Positions 1 through 10,201 of a DNA stretch of 64,000 bases are shown piece after piece. The stretch's first letter is position 1. Each line of letters starts with the position of its first letter. The translations under genes were made by a program, and so were the position numbers. Source of the stretch: Cardinalis cardinalis (taxonomy: Eukaryota; Chordata; Aves; Passeriformes; Cardinalidae). Where the stretch lies: assembly GCA_014549065.1 (NCBI GenBank), contig JACDOX010000173.1, forward strand, positions 832,693 to 896,692, in the 5' to 3' direction. The notes under the pieces were generated by a model, which worked only from the letters and a program-made list of their open reading frames with translations, was not told where the DNA came from and ran no database searches.

Positions 1-3000
1 CAGGATTCCTCCCTCAGACTCTCCTGCTTGGGTTTTAACCCTCAAACATGCACCAGTAACCAGCATCTCAAGGGAAGTGCACAAATCATTATAAAAAGCA
101 TTATTAGGCTGCTTTCTGCAATTCCTTCAGGAATTCCTTTGTANTGCTCCTGCCAATGCCATCCATGAACATCAGGACACAAAAGGCTGGATGGCTGGTT
201 GGAGGCACTGTGCTCATTCCACCCCACTCAAATTCCACTGCTGAGCAGACACAGCCCTGGGCAGCGTGATGCAGTGTAGCGCTGAACTCAACAGTCAGAG
301 CACTCAGACAACTTATCCCTGACATTTTCAGCCCAAAACCCGAGGTGAAACATGAATAGGCAATAGATTCTCCCTCAAAAATTGCTGCAAGATGCCATCA
401 NACTGTAAAATCTATGCAAGGGTGAGGGGAAAAGGACTTGAAAAGTTTGAGTACCTGAGAATGGGGGATTTTTGGAGAAATAGGGCCCAGGGATCAGACA
501 GTTCCTCTGCAGAGGATCACATTACCCAAAAAGCAAAGGTCAGGGCTCGCTGGATCTCTCAGTCTCACTGGGGCTAAAAGCCAGTCCATGCCAAGCCAGT
601 CAGTGCAGAGAGAAACTCCCAGCAGAGCATCCAACCTGGAGTGCAGCGAGAGGAGCACGACAAGCACATCCCAGGAAGCCCTGGCTGCTATCAGGTATCA
701 GACACCCGAGCCAAGAGGCACAGGACAGGGCACCTTGGAACATGACCTGTAACACGATTAGGCTGGGCAGGGACCCTCCTGTGAGCGCAAACAGAGTGGG
801 AGAAGCCTCCTCAAGCACATTTAGCTGGGATCTTGCTTATTCTGACCTCACCTCCTACACCAGGAATTCCTGCACCTCGGCGGGAGAAGGTCAGGAACCT
901 CCACAGCAGGAAGGCTCAAGACAGATCAGTCTAGAATCACCCACAGAGGCACCAGGCACAGAACAGTGGGATGGCACAAGCTGTAGCTCAGCAGCCATAA
1001 CTGCACTGCCTGGACAGAGCCACTGCTCCCAGCAGCTGCTGGACCTGACTGCCACAGGTTTATTGCCCCTGTGCTCCTCCAGCTGAGGGGAGGCTGGAGA
1101 AAAGAGCCAGTGACTATTACACCCACAGGAAGCTGTGGAAGAATGACAGCTGATAACTCACACCTGCATAGAAATCTCTCATACCTTGGGAGAGTGCAGT
1201 GGCAGCAGACCTTCTATGCCCTCTCCTCCAAACAGAGCTCTGAGATGGTCATTGTGCTTCTCAAAGCAACAGGGACTCCTGCTGTAAGTCCTGGAAAAAA
1301 AGTAAAAAACCATCAGAAAAGGCAGTGATAGGNGGCTGCTTGGCACACCCAGCTGAAGATGATGATTAGCACTGATGAGGACAGAGTTCCAGGTGTTGCC
1401 ACTGGGCATCTGGGCCATACTAGCTCAAGAGTGCATCGTCCCAGGGCTTTAGCAACAAAGACAGATGTGTTTTTAAATTCATCTCGTGTTCCAATCAAAT
1501 TATAAACAGGTATGTTCCACCACCAGAAAGAAACCACCCAACCAGAGAGTTTGTCTGCTCCTCAAACATCCTCCCAGCTCTACAGTGGCCCAGGCTCCCT
1601 GCTCAACTTCCTATTTGCATCTGGCTGAAAAATATGTTAGGGAAGACAGCTCAGGTGAAGAGCAGTGACCCACTGAACTGCAGCATGACCACTTGGAAAC
1701 CCCANTCCACAGGTGGAGGCACACCTGGAGCATCCATAGGGAAACACCAGGAAAGAGGTTCAATACCAGCTGGCCAAGCCCAGAGTAGTTGATAAAAGCT
1801 CAGAGGTTGGAGTCATCAATGCATTGAAGCAACAAATCTGGCTACTAACAGCCACCCCAATAACAGCAACCCTAGCCATCCTAAGTAGGTATTAAAAGTA
1901 TTTCAATTCTTGCACAGCTGAACACAGCAAACAGCAGCAGCCACCACATTTCCCAAAGCATCCTGTGACACACTGTGCCAACAGCACTGAGCCCTGGGAG
2001 CCTCAGCCCCCTGGGCACCCCTTTTGCTCCAGCCCACACAGCAACTCCTCNGTGAGCCAAGCAGAGAGAGCTCATTACAAGCTTGGGATCCACCTGCTGG
2101 GTGCTCCAGGGAAGGAGGTGGGAAGAGGAGGGATATGAACCCTGATGGCATTTGCTGTAACTCTGGGAGCATTCCAGAGAAATGGATTCTGAAGAAGTAG
2201 TGGTGCAGCCCCAGTGTGCAAAGTTCCCCCAACACAGGAGCCAGGCAGGATCACACATCACTACACACAGCAAAGGGACAGGCAGTGACAGTGACTGGGT
2301 GTTTCCTTCTCATCCAGNATCAGCCACTGCACACCTGAAGGATTTTCCATATGTTTGACTTCTATTCTACTATTTGTAGGAGCAGCTTACTCGACAGAAT
2401 ACAGCCAGATGGTTGGAAACCAGAAACTGAGTGTCTAGATTAAATACACAGAAATCCCTGAACCAAAGCCCCTGCTCCTCAGCCAGGCACAGAACTCGCT
2501 CAGCTCCTTCCACACTGCAGCTGCCTGTTGGACGTGGAACTGGCAGCAAGTGACTTTATTAACTTCTCCCACCTGTGGTGGCTGCTTTTCATCTTGAAGA
2601 GAACTGAGCAGGTTTTTTTTTTGTTTTGTTTTTGACAAAGAACTGCTGAAAATAGCAGGATTCTTGACTTCCTCAAATACCACGTGAAAGCCAGCTGTGG
2701 CACCCAGCTAAGCTGATATTTCCAGTTAGAAAAGGGGAATCCACAGGGCTGCATTCTTTCTAGAGAAAGGTGGAGGGAAAGGTGTGTGACATTTCCTCTG
2801 CCTGGGGCCCCTTTCACTTAGGGAGATATTGTAATTGATGCTTTACACACAGAATAACAACACAGTACCAAGCTGTAGGATATTTATTAGAGCTTTTTCA
2901 CCTAAGAACTTAAGAACAAGTCTTTTGAAGATTGATATAAGGAAGGCTCAAGGCAGAATGGTGCCAGAATAAATCTTTACCAGTTTTCAGAAGCAGACAT

Positions 3001-3551
3001 CTGCTCAGGCAGGGCTTAATCTTGCCCCTGAGAAACACCTCTGGAGCAGGTGAAGCAGCATGGAGGGTGCAGGACACTGTGCTGAGGTGGAGCCTGGGCA
3101 CTGCTCCTACACCTGGCAGAGGTACCTGGAGTCCTGGTGTGGACAAAACCAAAGGCAAGCAACACAAACGCCCAAAAACCAACATTGATACACTCCTGAC
3201 CACACAATAAGGAACAGTCTTTTTGGTGGAGGGGGAGAGGGAAACAGAACAGTGTCCAGCACTCTGCTCTCAGAGCTGTTTCTCTTCCATGTGTGTATCA
3301 CAACAAGCTCCATGCCCAATATTTCCCCACATCCATCTCATAAGGTAATTTGCTCACCAAAGAATCACCATGGAACTTTTATGCACAGCAATACATTAAC
3401 TCTCTGATATTTGCCAGTCTGCAGCAGGAGATAAGCATGCCTGAAGTAAACCCCTCATTCTTCACCTGACTACTCCACAGGAAGTCAAACCACATCCATT
3501 TATCCATCCAGTGTAGGAAATAGTTCGATTCTTAAACAGAATTTAAGAGTA
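1..3551. other. No gene recognised; probable intergenic or intronic DNA
   Basis: I see no convincing exon, RNA gene or mobile element here. Open frames are short, broken by Ns, and lack paired splice sites with conserved-looking protein. If the CpG island at 4.5-5.25 kb drives a minus-strand gene, this stretch would be its first intron, but nothing in the sequence proves that. Confidence 0.5.
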
Positions 3552-3960
3552 AGAGACACAGAATCCTGGAATGGTCTGGNCTGGAAGGGACCTTAAAGCC
3601 TGTCCTGTTTCCCTCCCTTGCACTGGACAGGGACACGTTCCACTGTCCAAGCCCCATCCTACCTGGCCTTGATAATTTCCAGGGATGGGGCAGCCACAGC
3701 TCCTCTGGGCAACCTGTGCAAGGGCCTCATCACCCTCCATCCCTTGTCCCCAGTCCCTCTGCAGCTCTCCTGGAGCCCCTTNAGGCCCTGGCAGGGGCTC
3801 TGAGGTGTCCCTGGAGCCTTCTCCTGTCCAGGTGAGCANCCCCANCTCTCCCAGCCTGGCTCCAGAGCAGAGGGCTCCAGCNCTTGNGGCATCTCCATGG
3901 GCTCCTCTGGACCGACATCAACAAGTTCACATCCTTCTTCTGCCAAGGACCCCATGCTTC
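3552..3960 (-). mobile_element. CR1 LINE 3' fragment, antisense
   Basis: The stretch begins with the reverse complement of a CR1 tail (gaatcctggaatggtctgg) and continues through the antisense 'cactggacagggacacgttc' and 'ccctctgcagctctcctgga' blocks. These blocks recur in other copies in the window, for example near 42.2 and 19.0 kb. It is a 5'-truncated, non-coding copy. Confidence 0.85.
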
Positions 3961-4221
3961 AGTTTAACACGTGAATCAAGAGCAGAGCCAGGCAGAAGCT
4001 CACTCGACAGTACAACAAAGCACCAGCAAACTGTTTCAGCATGCCTTAAGTCTGCAGCTGTATTTCCTTTAACAGAGGCTGGCTGTCATCAGCCCCACCA
4101 GACAAGTGGTGCCATCAACACAAGCACCTTCTCACCCTCTACAGANCAATTTTACTGCTTGGAGGAGTTTAGCCAAGTGACCCAGAGAATATACTTGGTT
4201 CACCTTGAAGCTGACTTGAAA

Positions 4222-4445
4222 ACATGGAATCACAGAATGGTTTGGAAGGGACCTTAAATCCCATCTCGTTCTAGCCCCTGCCAANGGCTCATTCTAGCCC
4301 CACCACGCCAGGCTGCTCCAAACCCTGTCCAGCCTGGTCTTGGGCACTTCCAGAGAAGCAACAGCTTCTCTGGGCAACCTGTTAAATCCATCAATNCACT
4401 CAACAGCCATTGATCAGGGTCACCCTTTGAGTTTATAAACACTTC
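4222..4445 (-). mobile_element. CR1 LINE 3' fragment, antisense
   Basis: It starts with 'aatcacagaatggtttggaa', the antisense CR1 tail, followed by 'gggaccttaaatcccatctc' and degraded CR1 sequence. It is short, diverged and non-coding. Confidence 0.8.
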
Positions 4446-4469
4446 AGGGCGAGTTNCAGGGTGGATCTG

Positions 4470-5260
4470 TTAAACCCGAGCCTCGGGGATCTCGGCGTGC
4501 CCGGCTTTCCGGAGCGGCTGGGGCTGGTGCCGGGGTCCCGCTCGCAGCCCCCTCCCGGCTCGGCCCACCGCGCTGCCCCCGGCACCACCGACCCGACAAC
4601 TCCAGAACCGCTGCATTGTGTCCTTAGACCCCAAGGGATCCCCCGCCACCCCGGTCTTCACCGGCTCCTTCCCTCATCCCACAGGATTATGACCAAAATT
4701 TCCCTCTCGGCTTCCCGTGTCCGAANGGGAGCGGCTCCCGGCGCCCCCACAGCCACGCACCGCCCCCGCTCCGCCGCCTCACGACGCGCCCGGCCAGACA
4801 CGCGAGGCAGGAAAAGCCTCACACCCACCCCCCTCCCGCCCCTCCCTCACACGGCGGCGCCGAGGGACCCCCGGAGAGCGCTGCCCACCGCGGCCGCCTC
4901 CCGTACCCCACACCCAGATTCCCGAGCCCACACCCCATAGCGCGGCTCCCCTNNNNNNNNNNNNNNNNNNNNNNNNNNNNNNNNNNNNNNNNNNNNNNNN
5001 NNNNNNNNNNNNNNNNNNNNNNNNNNNNNNNNNNNNNNNNNNNNNNNNNNNNNNNNNNNNNNNNNNNNNNNNNNNNNNNNCCTCGCGCGGCCCCGCCCCC
5101 GCAGGGCGCTGTCCATTGTGCTGCGGGGGCGCGGGCAAGCCCCGCCCCCCGCACGTGCGGCCCCCCCGCGCCCCCCGCCGCCATCTCGCTGAGGGGCGGG
5201 CGGGTCCCGCCGTGAGGGGACAGCGCTGCCCAATGCCCCACCGAACCCTGCCCTTCCCCC
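4470..5260. promoter_or_regulatory. CpG island, probable promoter of a neighbouring gene
   Basis: GC content and CpG density rise abruptly on both sides of the N block at 4953-5080. On the minus strand an ATG in good context (gcgagATGGCG, near 5183) opens a frame beginning MAAGGAGG, and a second ATG near 5115 opens MDSALRGRGR. Both run into the gap, so a first exon could be hidden there. No other exon of such a gene was found on either strand. The island lies about 9 kb beyond the last placed exon of the STXBP4-like gene, so it probably serves a different gene. Direction is undecided. Confidence 0.6.
4953..5080. other. Assembly gap (128 N) inside the CpG island
   Basis: This is an unresolved run in extremely GC-rich DNA. 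It may hide the first exon or transcription start of the neighbouring gene. Confidence 0.95.
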
Positions 5261-5275
5261 TTGGCCTGTCATTCG

Positions 5276-5510
5276 ATCCCCCGTCCCAAGTCCCTCTCCA
5301 GATCTCCCGGAGCCCCTTGAGGCACTGGGAAGGGCTCTGAAGTCTCCGCAGAGCCTTCTCCAGGTGAGTACCCCCAGCTCTCTCAGGCTGTCCCCACAGC
5401 AGAGCTGCTCCATCCCTCTGATCATCCTGCTGCCTCCTCTGGACTCGCCCCGGCAGCTCCGTGTCCTTCCTGTGCTGAGGACTCCAGCCCCGGGCACGTC
5501 TCCAGGTGGG
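5276..5510 (-). mobile_element. CR1 fragment, antisense
   Basis: The block 'agccccttgaggcactggga' and the following 'gccttctccaggtgag' match the antisense CR1 core seen near 3780, 19160 and 42490. The copy has lost its 3' tail and abuts the CpG island. Confidence 0.7.
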
Positions 5511-5589
5511 GTCTCGTGTGGGCAGAAAAGGAGAATCACGAGGGCTGTGTGTGGAGATGGGCTCACCCCACCCCACGGAGAGGTCACAG

Positions 5590-5745
5590 CAACAGCCCTG
5601 CCTGAGCTCCAGGAGTGCTTGGACAACGCTNTCGGGCACAGGGTGGGATTGTCGGAGTGCCCTGTGCCGGGCTGTGTTGGACTGGATGATCCTGATGGGA
5701 CCCTTTCAGTTCAGGATATTCCATGTTTCTGTGGTTCTCCCCCAG
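5590..5745 (+). mobile_element. CR1 fragment of a second subfamily, sense
   Basis: The stretch contains 'gagtgcttggacaacgct', 'cagggtgggattgtcgg', 'ctggatgatcctgatggga' and 'ttcaggatattccatgtttc', which is a CR1 3' end. The same subfamily appears in the other orientation at 60.7 kb. Confidence 0.75.
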
Positions 5746-6111
5746 CTGGCACCTGCCCTTGAGGAGGAGGAGGAACCTTGATGGCTCAGGGCAGGAGGAG
5801 GCAGAGCCATAGCTCCCAAACACCATCTAATCCTGCTCATCCCAGGGTAGATCAGAGCAAAGGGACCTGCTCACCTCAGCCCTTTACTCTAGCACTGCAC
5901 TGTACTGTTTNATTTATTACATGATTTATTACACACCTGTGAACCCACTCCTTGAGCAAATATTCCCCAAACTGTACTGTGGGATGTGATGCCGGCGGAT
6001 CACCGAGACAAGTGACACTGAGAAGGACACTGGGAGGCATCCNCACCCCTCAGCTTCCCCTCTCCCACCAGCTCTGAAAGCCTGTGCAGTGTTTGGTGAA
6101 TCCTTTGCAGC
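5746..6111. other. Possible 3' UTR of the candidate terminal exon
   Basis: There is no coding signal. If the frame at 6112-6506 is a real terminal exon on the minus strand, this is its 3' UTR, and it contains the two AATAAA signals listed below. Confidence 0.25.
5913..5930 (-). terminator. Two candidate polyadenylation signals
   Basis: AATAAA occurs twice on the minus strand (5925-5930 and 5913-5918), about 180 bases after the stop codon of the open frame at 6112-6506. The spacing fits a short 3' UTR. AATAAA is common in AT-rich DNA, so this supports the candidate terminal exon only weakly. Confidence 0.3.
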
Positions 6112-6506
6112 TCAGGGTGAGTGCCCCCTGTTTGTCAGGCCACATGCTGAGCAGTTGTCACCATTCAGTGACAGTCCTTGGGGCTGTGGCTCTGTGGAGG
6201 AAATGATGCCAACACTGCCTGACTTTGGGGTGTCAAAGAGTGCCTGAGCAGCCGGTCCTGGGGCAGGAGAGGCGTGTGGCNCCAAGAGTGGTGGAGGAGA
6301 AGGATGTGGGACACTGGCTGGGGGATGCTTTGCACCTTCAGAGCCTCCTTTCAGGTTCTCCCTAAGGACCAGCTGCCCCTTTGCCTGCTGGTATTGAAGT
6401 AACATCACATTTACTGCTGCTTTGTCTTTTCCTGCCTCCTTATCACTTCCAGCTGTGGAGTGTCCCCTTATCTGGGCAGGCATTTCAGGAAGTTGCAGTG
6501 CTATTT
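6112..6506 (-). CDS. Candidate terminal coding exon of the STXBP4-like gene
   Basis: This is an open minus-strand frame of about 131 codons to a TGA at 6112-6114. Its upstream edge can be an acceptor (tgatcag before 6506) that restores the phase left by exon 18 (one base carried over), giving Glu then Ile-Ala-Leu-Gln. The product has a Lys/Asp/Ala-rich first half and a Pro-rich second half, with no WW domain and no homology I recognise. The polypyrimidine tract is poor and the exon lies 7.5 kb downstream of exon 18. Two AATAAA signals follow. It could equally be a chance frame; transcript data would decide. Confidence 0.22.
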
Positions 6507-8721
6507 CTGATCAGCAATATTTCCTGAAATGTTCTTCTATCTCAGACTGGGGAGACCAGCCTGACACTGCTCAAAAACAACCATTGACCATCAAATGTCA
6601 GAGCTCCCAGGGCTGCAGCCTGTGGAGCCAGAGCGTTTTTCCTAAAGACCTTTGCAGCACAACTTGGCATCAAAAGCCACAAAGTTACTCAAGGCTTGCA
6701 GCATCTACTTTATAAATATATATTCAGAATAAAAACAAAATGTGCTTATTTATAAATAAATATTCTGAATTTCCCATCACAATGCAACTTTCTTTATTAA
6801 AGAAGTGGTATGTCTCTCCNGTTCCTCATTTACTGCTAAATTTCCTCAGAGAAAACAGAAGAAGAAATAAAGTACTATTTCCATCTTCTTGCTACAGAAT
6901 TTACACCAGCCTGTAACTACTTTGTGCCCTAATTGTGGTTGTTTGCCTTTTGTTCAGGTCATAAAAGCTGGATGAGATTTTGGTGAGTCCCAATCCATCT
7001 TTTTCTCTGCTGTGCAGCCCTGACTATAATTCCTATTCTCCAACACTTGTTTTCTCCTGCTGCCAGCAGGTCACCTTGGCATTTTCCAGTGGCAGTGGGC
7101 TGCCTTTTCCCCTGACACAGGGCCAGCTCTCCAGGGCATTCCCAAGGGCCCTGACTGTCCTCCCACCTACCAGGACTGGGTGTTAGCCTCAAGGACTGGC
7201 TCTGACCCCAGTTTTTTCTCATGGGAGCTCCTCAATAAGAAGTTCTCACCCTCAGCAGCCCAGCCCAGGAACTCCTGCAGTTAGAAAGGATAATGTCTTC
7301 CAGGAAGGACATCTGGTCTGGAGATATCATTCAGCCTCCACTTCCCCTTTTACAAGGGCATTTAGCTTCAAATTCTGCTTTTGTCTCAACTTCTCTGCCT
7401 CATCTGGTGGCATAAATTAAAAAATTCAACAGCAATTCAAGTGCATTGGCACATCACNAGCAGGAAAAAGCTTGTAGGGATTGTTCATGGTAGTGTTATT
7501 CCTATTTACCTTATTAGGGAATCAGCTGAAAGAACTTGCAAAGGAGGTTTGTGGCAAAGCTGCAGTCAGCAAGGCCAGAAAATTCAGTGGTTTGTGATGG
7601 AGGTGCTGGGGTAACTCANCCCTGAGCAGGGCGAGGATCCCTGAGGGAAAGGCAAAGGCAAAGGCAGCTTCACAGCTCCAGCCCAGCCCTTCCTGCAGTG
7701 TCACTCTGAGGAGCTGCTGTCCAACAACCCTTAGAAAATCAGCACTGCTTAAACATTAAAGGCTTGCTTTAAAAATTCAGCAGTAAAGTTCACCTGCCTT
7801 TTAGAGCTCGTTTAAGCAGCGTGGAGATGAATTCCACTCTCTGAACGTGGGCTGCAGTCCAGGTGTCACAGGGGAGCTGGGAGGAAGAAGAGGCTCCCCA
7901 CACACTCCAGTGCTGGGACGGACACAGCAGCTCCTCCCCTGCACCGTTCTGGGCTGGAGCTCACCTCTGCACCTCCACACCTCGGTAAAAACACCTTTTA
8001 ACACTTCATCTCGCTCTGTTTCACCAGAGCTGAGCAAAAGCTGGATCTGCTGTTCTGAGAGCCAGGAAAAGTTGAAATACTGAGGTTTTCTTGACTGAAA
8101 GCAGACCAGCAGTGCCCAACCCCACAGCACTCCCAGCCCCCCTCGTGCCGGGAGGTTGCCCCACATCCTGTGGATCCCTTTGGCCTTTGCCTTGCCCGAG
8201 CCACTCTCAGTCCCGTTTGTTTTTTGGTGCAAATCTGAGATGAAATGTGCTGCCCAAGGTCACCCAGCGAGGTGGCCGAGATGAAACTGGAGAGCAGCAG
8301 GCTGAGATTGGGTTCCTTTCCCCGTGGGACTGCAGATGAGCAGTGTGCTAATGGCTCTGCTACATTCACCTTCCAGGACAATGCCGGGGCTCCCTGCCCT
8401 GCCTTCCCTGCTTCTGCAGCTTTGGAAATGGATGCTCCAATCTTGGTTTGGTTTGTTTTGTGAGGCAGAGGGGGCTCCCACCCTCTGACCCACCAGCAGC
8501 TAAGAACCGAATTTCTGCTTTGCATTAGAGAAATACAAAATAAACCCATCACATCACTACTATTTANCCCCCAAAGCTCCCAGCTCAACAGCTGATCCCA
8601 CTGATGCTCTTTAAATGCATCTTTTTGAGTTTTTTTCACCTGCANTGTGTTGACATGCTCTGTTTATGGGGGTCTCTCTGCATTTTGGCTCATAAAATAT
8701 TTGCCTTATTCCAGCCTNTCA
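6507..8721. other. No gene seen; AT-rich and unique sequence
   Basis: The region holds two similar AT-rich stretches with 'tataaatatatattcagaat' and 'tataaataaatattctgaat' motifs (6708-6770). I see no exon with convincing splice sites or family resemblance, and no complete mobile element. Confidence 0.4.
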
Positions 8722-9062
8722 CAGGACCATGGAAACACAGAATGGTTTGGGCTGGAAGGGACCTTAAAGCTCCTCCAGTTCCACCCCTTGCCATGGGCAG
8801 GGACACCTTCCACCATCCCAGGCTCCTCCAAGCCCCAGTGTCCAACCTGGCCTTGGGCACTTCCAGGGCTGGGGCAGCCACAGCTGCTCTGTGCCAGGGC
8901 CCCACCACCCTCACAAGAAAGTTTTTCCTGATATCTAATCTCAGCCTGCTCTCTGTCAGTGTGAAGAATTCTCCTTTGTCCTGTTACTACATGTTCTTGT
9001 AAAAAGTCCCCCTCCATCTTTAGTGTAGGATCCCTTCAGGATCTGGAAGGCCACTCAGGAAG
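8722..9062 (-). mobile_element. CR1 LINE 3' fragment, antisense
   Basis: It opens with 'acacagaatggtttgggctg' and runs through 'gggaccttaaagctcctcca', 'ccttgggcacttccagggct', 'tttttcctgatatctaatct' and 'tcctttgtcctgttactaca'. These blocks occur in the order expected for the reverse complement of a CR1 3' end. Confidence 0.9.
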
Positions 9063-9952
9063 ATCTAATACCATTCAGGTCTCATTTTTATCACAAATAC
9101 TCCTTCTCATTTCTGTGCAGTCATTCTGGGACCCTCCAAGGCACATTCTCTGAGACACAGCACATTGTGACAGCAGCATATCTCCACAGCCTTACAAGCA
9201 AGCCAAAAGTATTGCAAATTAACCCAGAATTCAGCTCTCTTGTNGAGTGCTAGACAGGCCCTGTATGAATAAAGAACATCCTATTTAAATAACTTCTCTT
9301 TCTGTGCTGNTTGTTCCTGTATGCATTTCCCCTTTTGCCTCTTGGTAGCTCTGTGAGGAGATGTCACCCTGTGCCTTGCTGAGTTCTGCCTGATTCCCCT
9401 TGCCTGGGAGTAAAGCCTGACACAGGTTTGCTATTCTGGGTCACCAAAATCAGTGTCACCTCCAGGAGCACAGCTCTTGCCAGAGCTTAGCTCTGAGCAC
9501 TGCTCTGCAGAGGTGGTGTTGGAATAGCAGGGTTAACAGAGAGAGGGAACTCTGCTGGGCTTGGAGCAAAGGCACAGGAATATGGTAAATTCAAAGGAAA
9601 TTCTGGAAACCAGCTGAAAAACAGGAGAGCTTCGAGAAGCATGGAGTGCTTGATCCGTGTTCGACTTGAGGCTCTCCANTGGCTGGTGGGAGCATGGAGG
9701 ATTTCCTTCCCAGAGCCAGTAAGCTGACAGCACAGAGCTGTTGAGGCTCTGTGCCTCACAGGTTGAAAATTTAAATTATTATTATTAGATTTAAATTTAA
9801 AGTTTGAGAACTTCACAGCTCTTTTGGAAACAGCTCAGGAGACCCCAAATACAGCAGCCTTGGACAGCATCCCCTTCTTTCCACCCCTTGCCAGGTGCCA
9901 GCACCAACCACACAATGCTTATTTCATCCAAACCCTCACCCACTGTGATGCT

Positions 9953-10201
9953 TTAACACAAAATCTTCTTTCTTGGGACCTTAAATACACATCTAGGGAA
10001 TAATACAGACTGTGGAAGCAGCATCAAGAGTTTCTCTTTCAGATCATGTAACTGGTCCCTGCTGGGACAGTCCTGGTCTGTGCCTTTCCAGCACTCAAGG
10101 AGGTGGAGTTCAGAACTCANATTTTGAGAAAAGTATTCCATGTCTGTCAGAGATGCTATTGAAACTTCTGTGATTTCCACAACAGATTGTTGATTTTCTA
10201 G
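9953..10201 (-). other. Protein-like open frame, possible exon
   Basis: An open frame of 82 codons starts after an acceptor-like tcttaatcag and ends at TAA (9953-9955). The product is mixed and globular-looking (for example EITEVSIASLTDMEYF and DQLHDLKEKLLMLL), unlike the repeat-derived frames nearby. The frame from that acceptor is phase 0, whereas exon 18 leaves phase 1, so direct joining would shift the frame. An unseen exon between them, or a different gene, would be needed. I do not recognise the sequence. Confidence 0.22.

Noticed and set aside
602..1086. Exon-like plus-strand stretch (602-697, ending ATCAG|gtatca) and a 114-codon frame at 742-1086
   Set aside because: The polypyrimidine tract is missing at the acceptor, and the protein is Ser/Gln-rich without recognisable homology. 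Not enough to call a gene.
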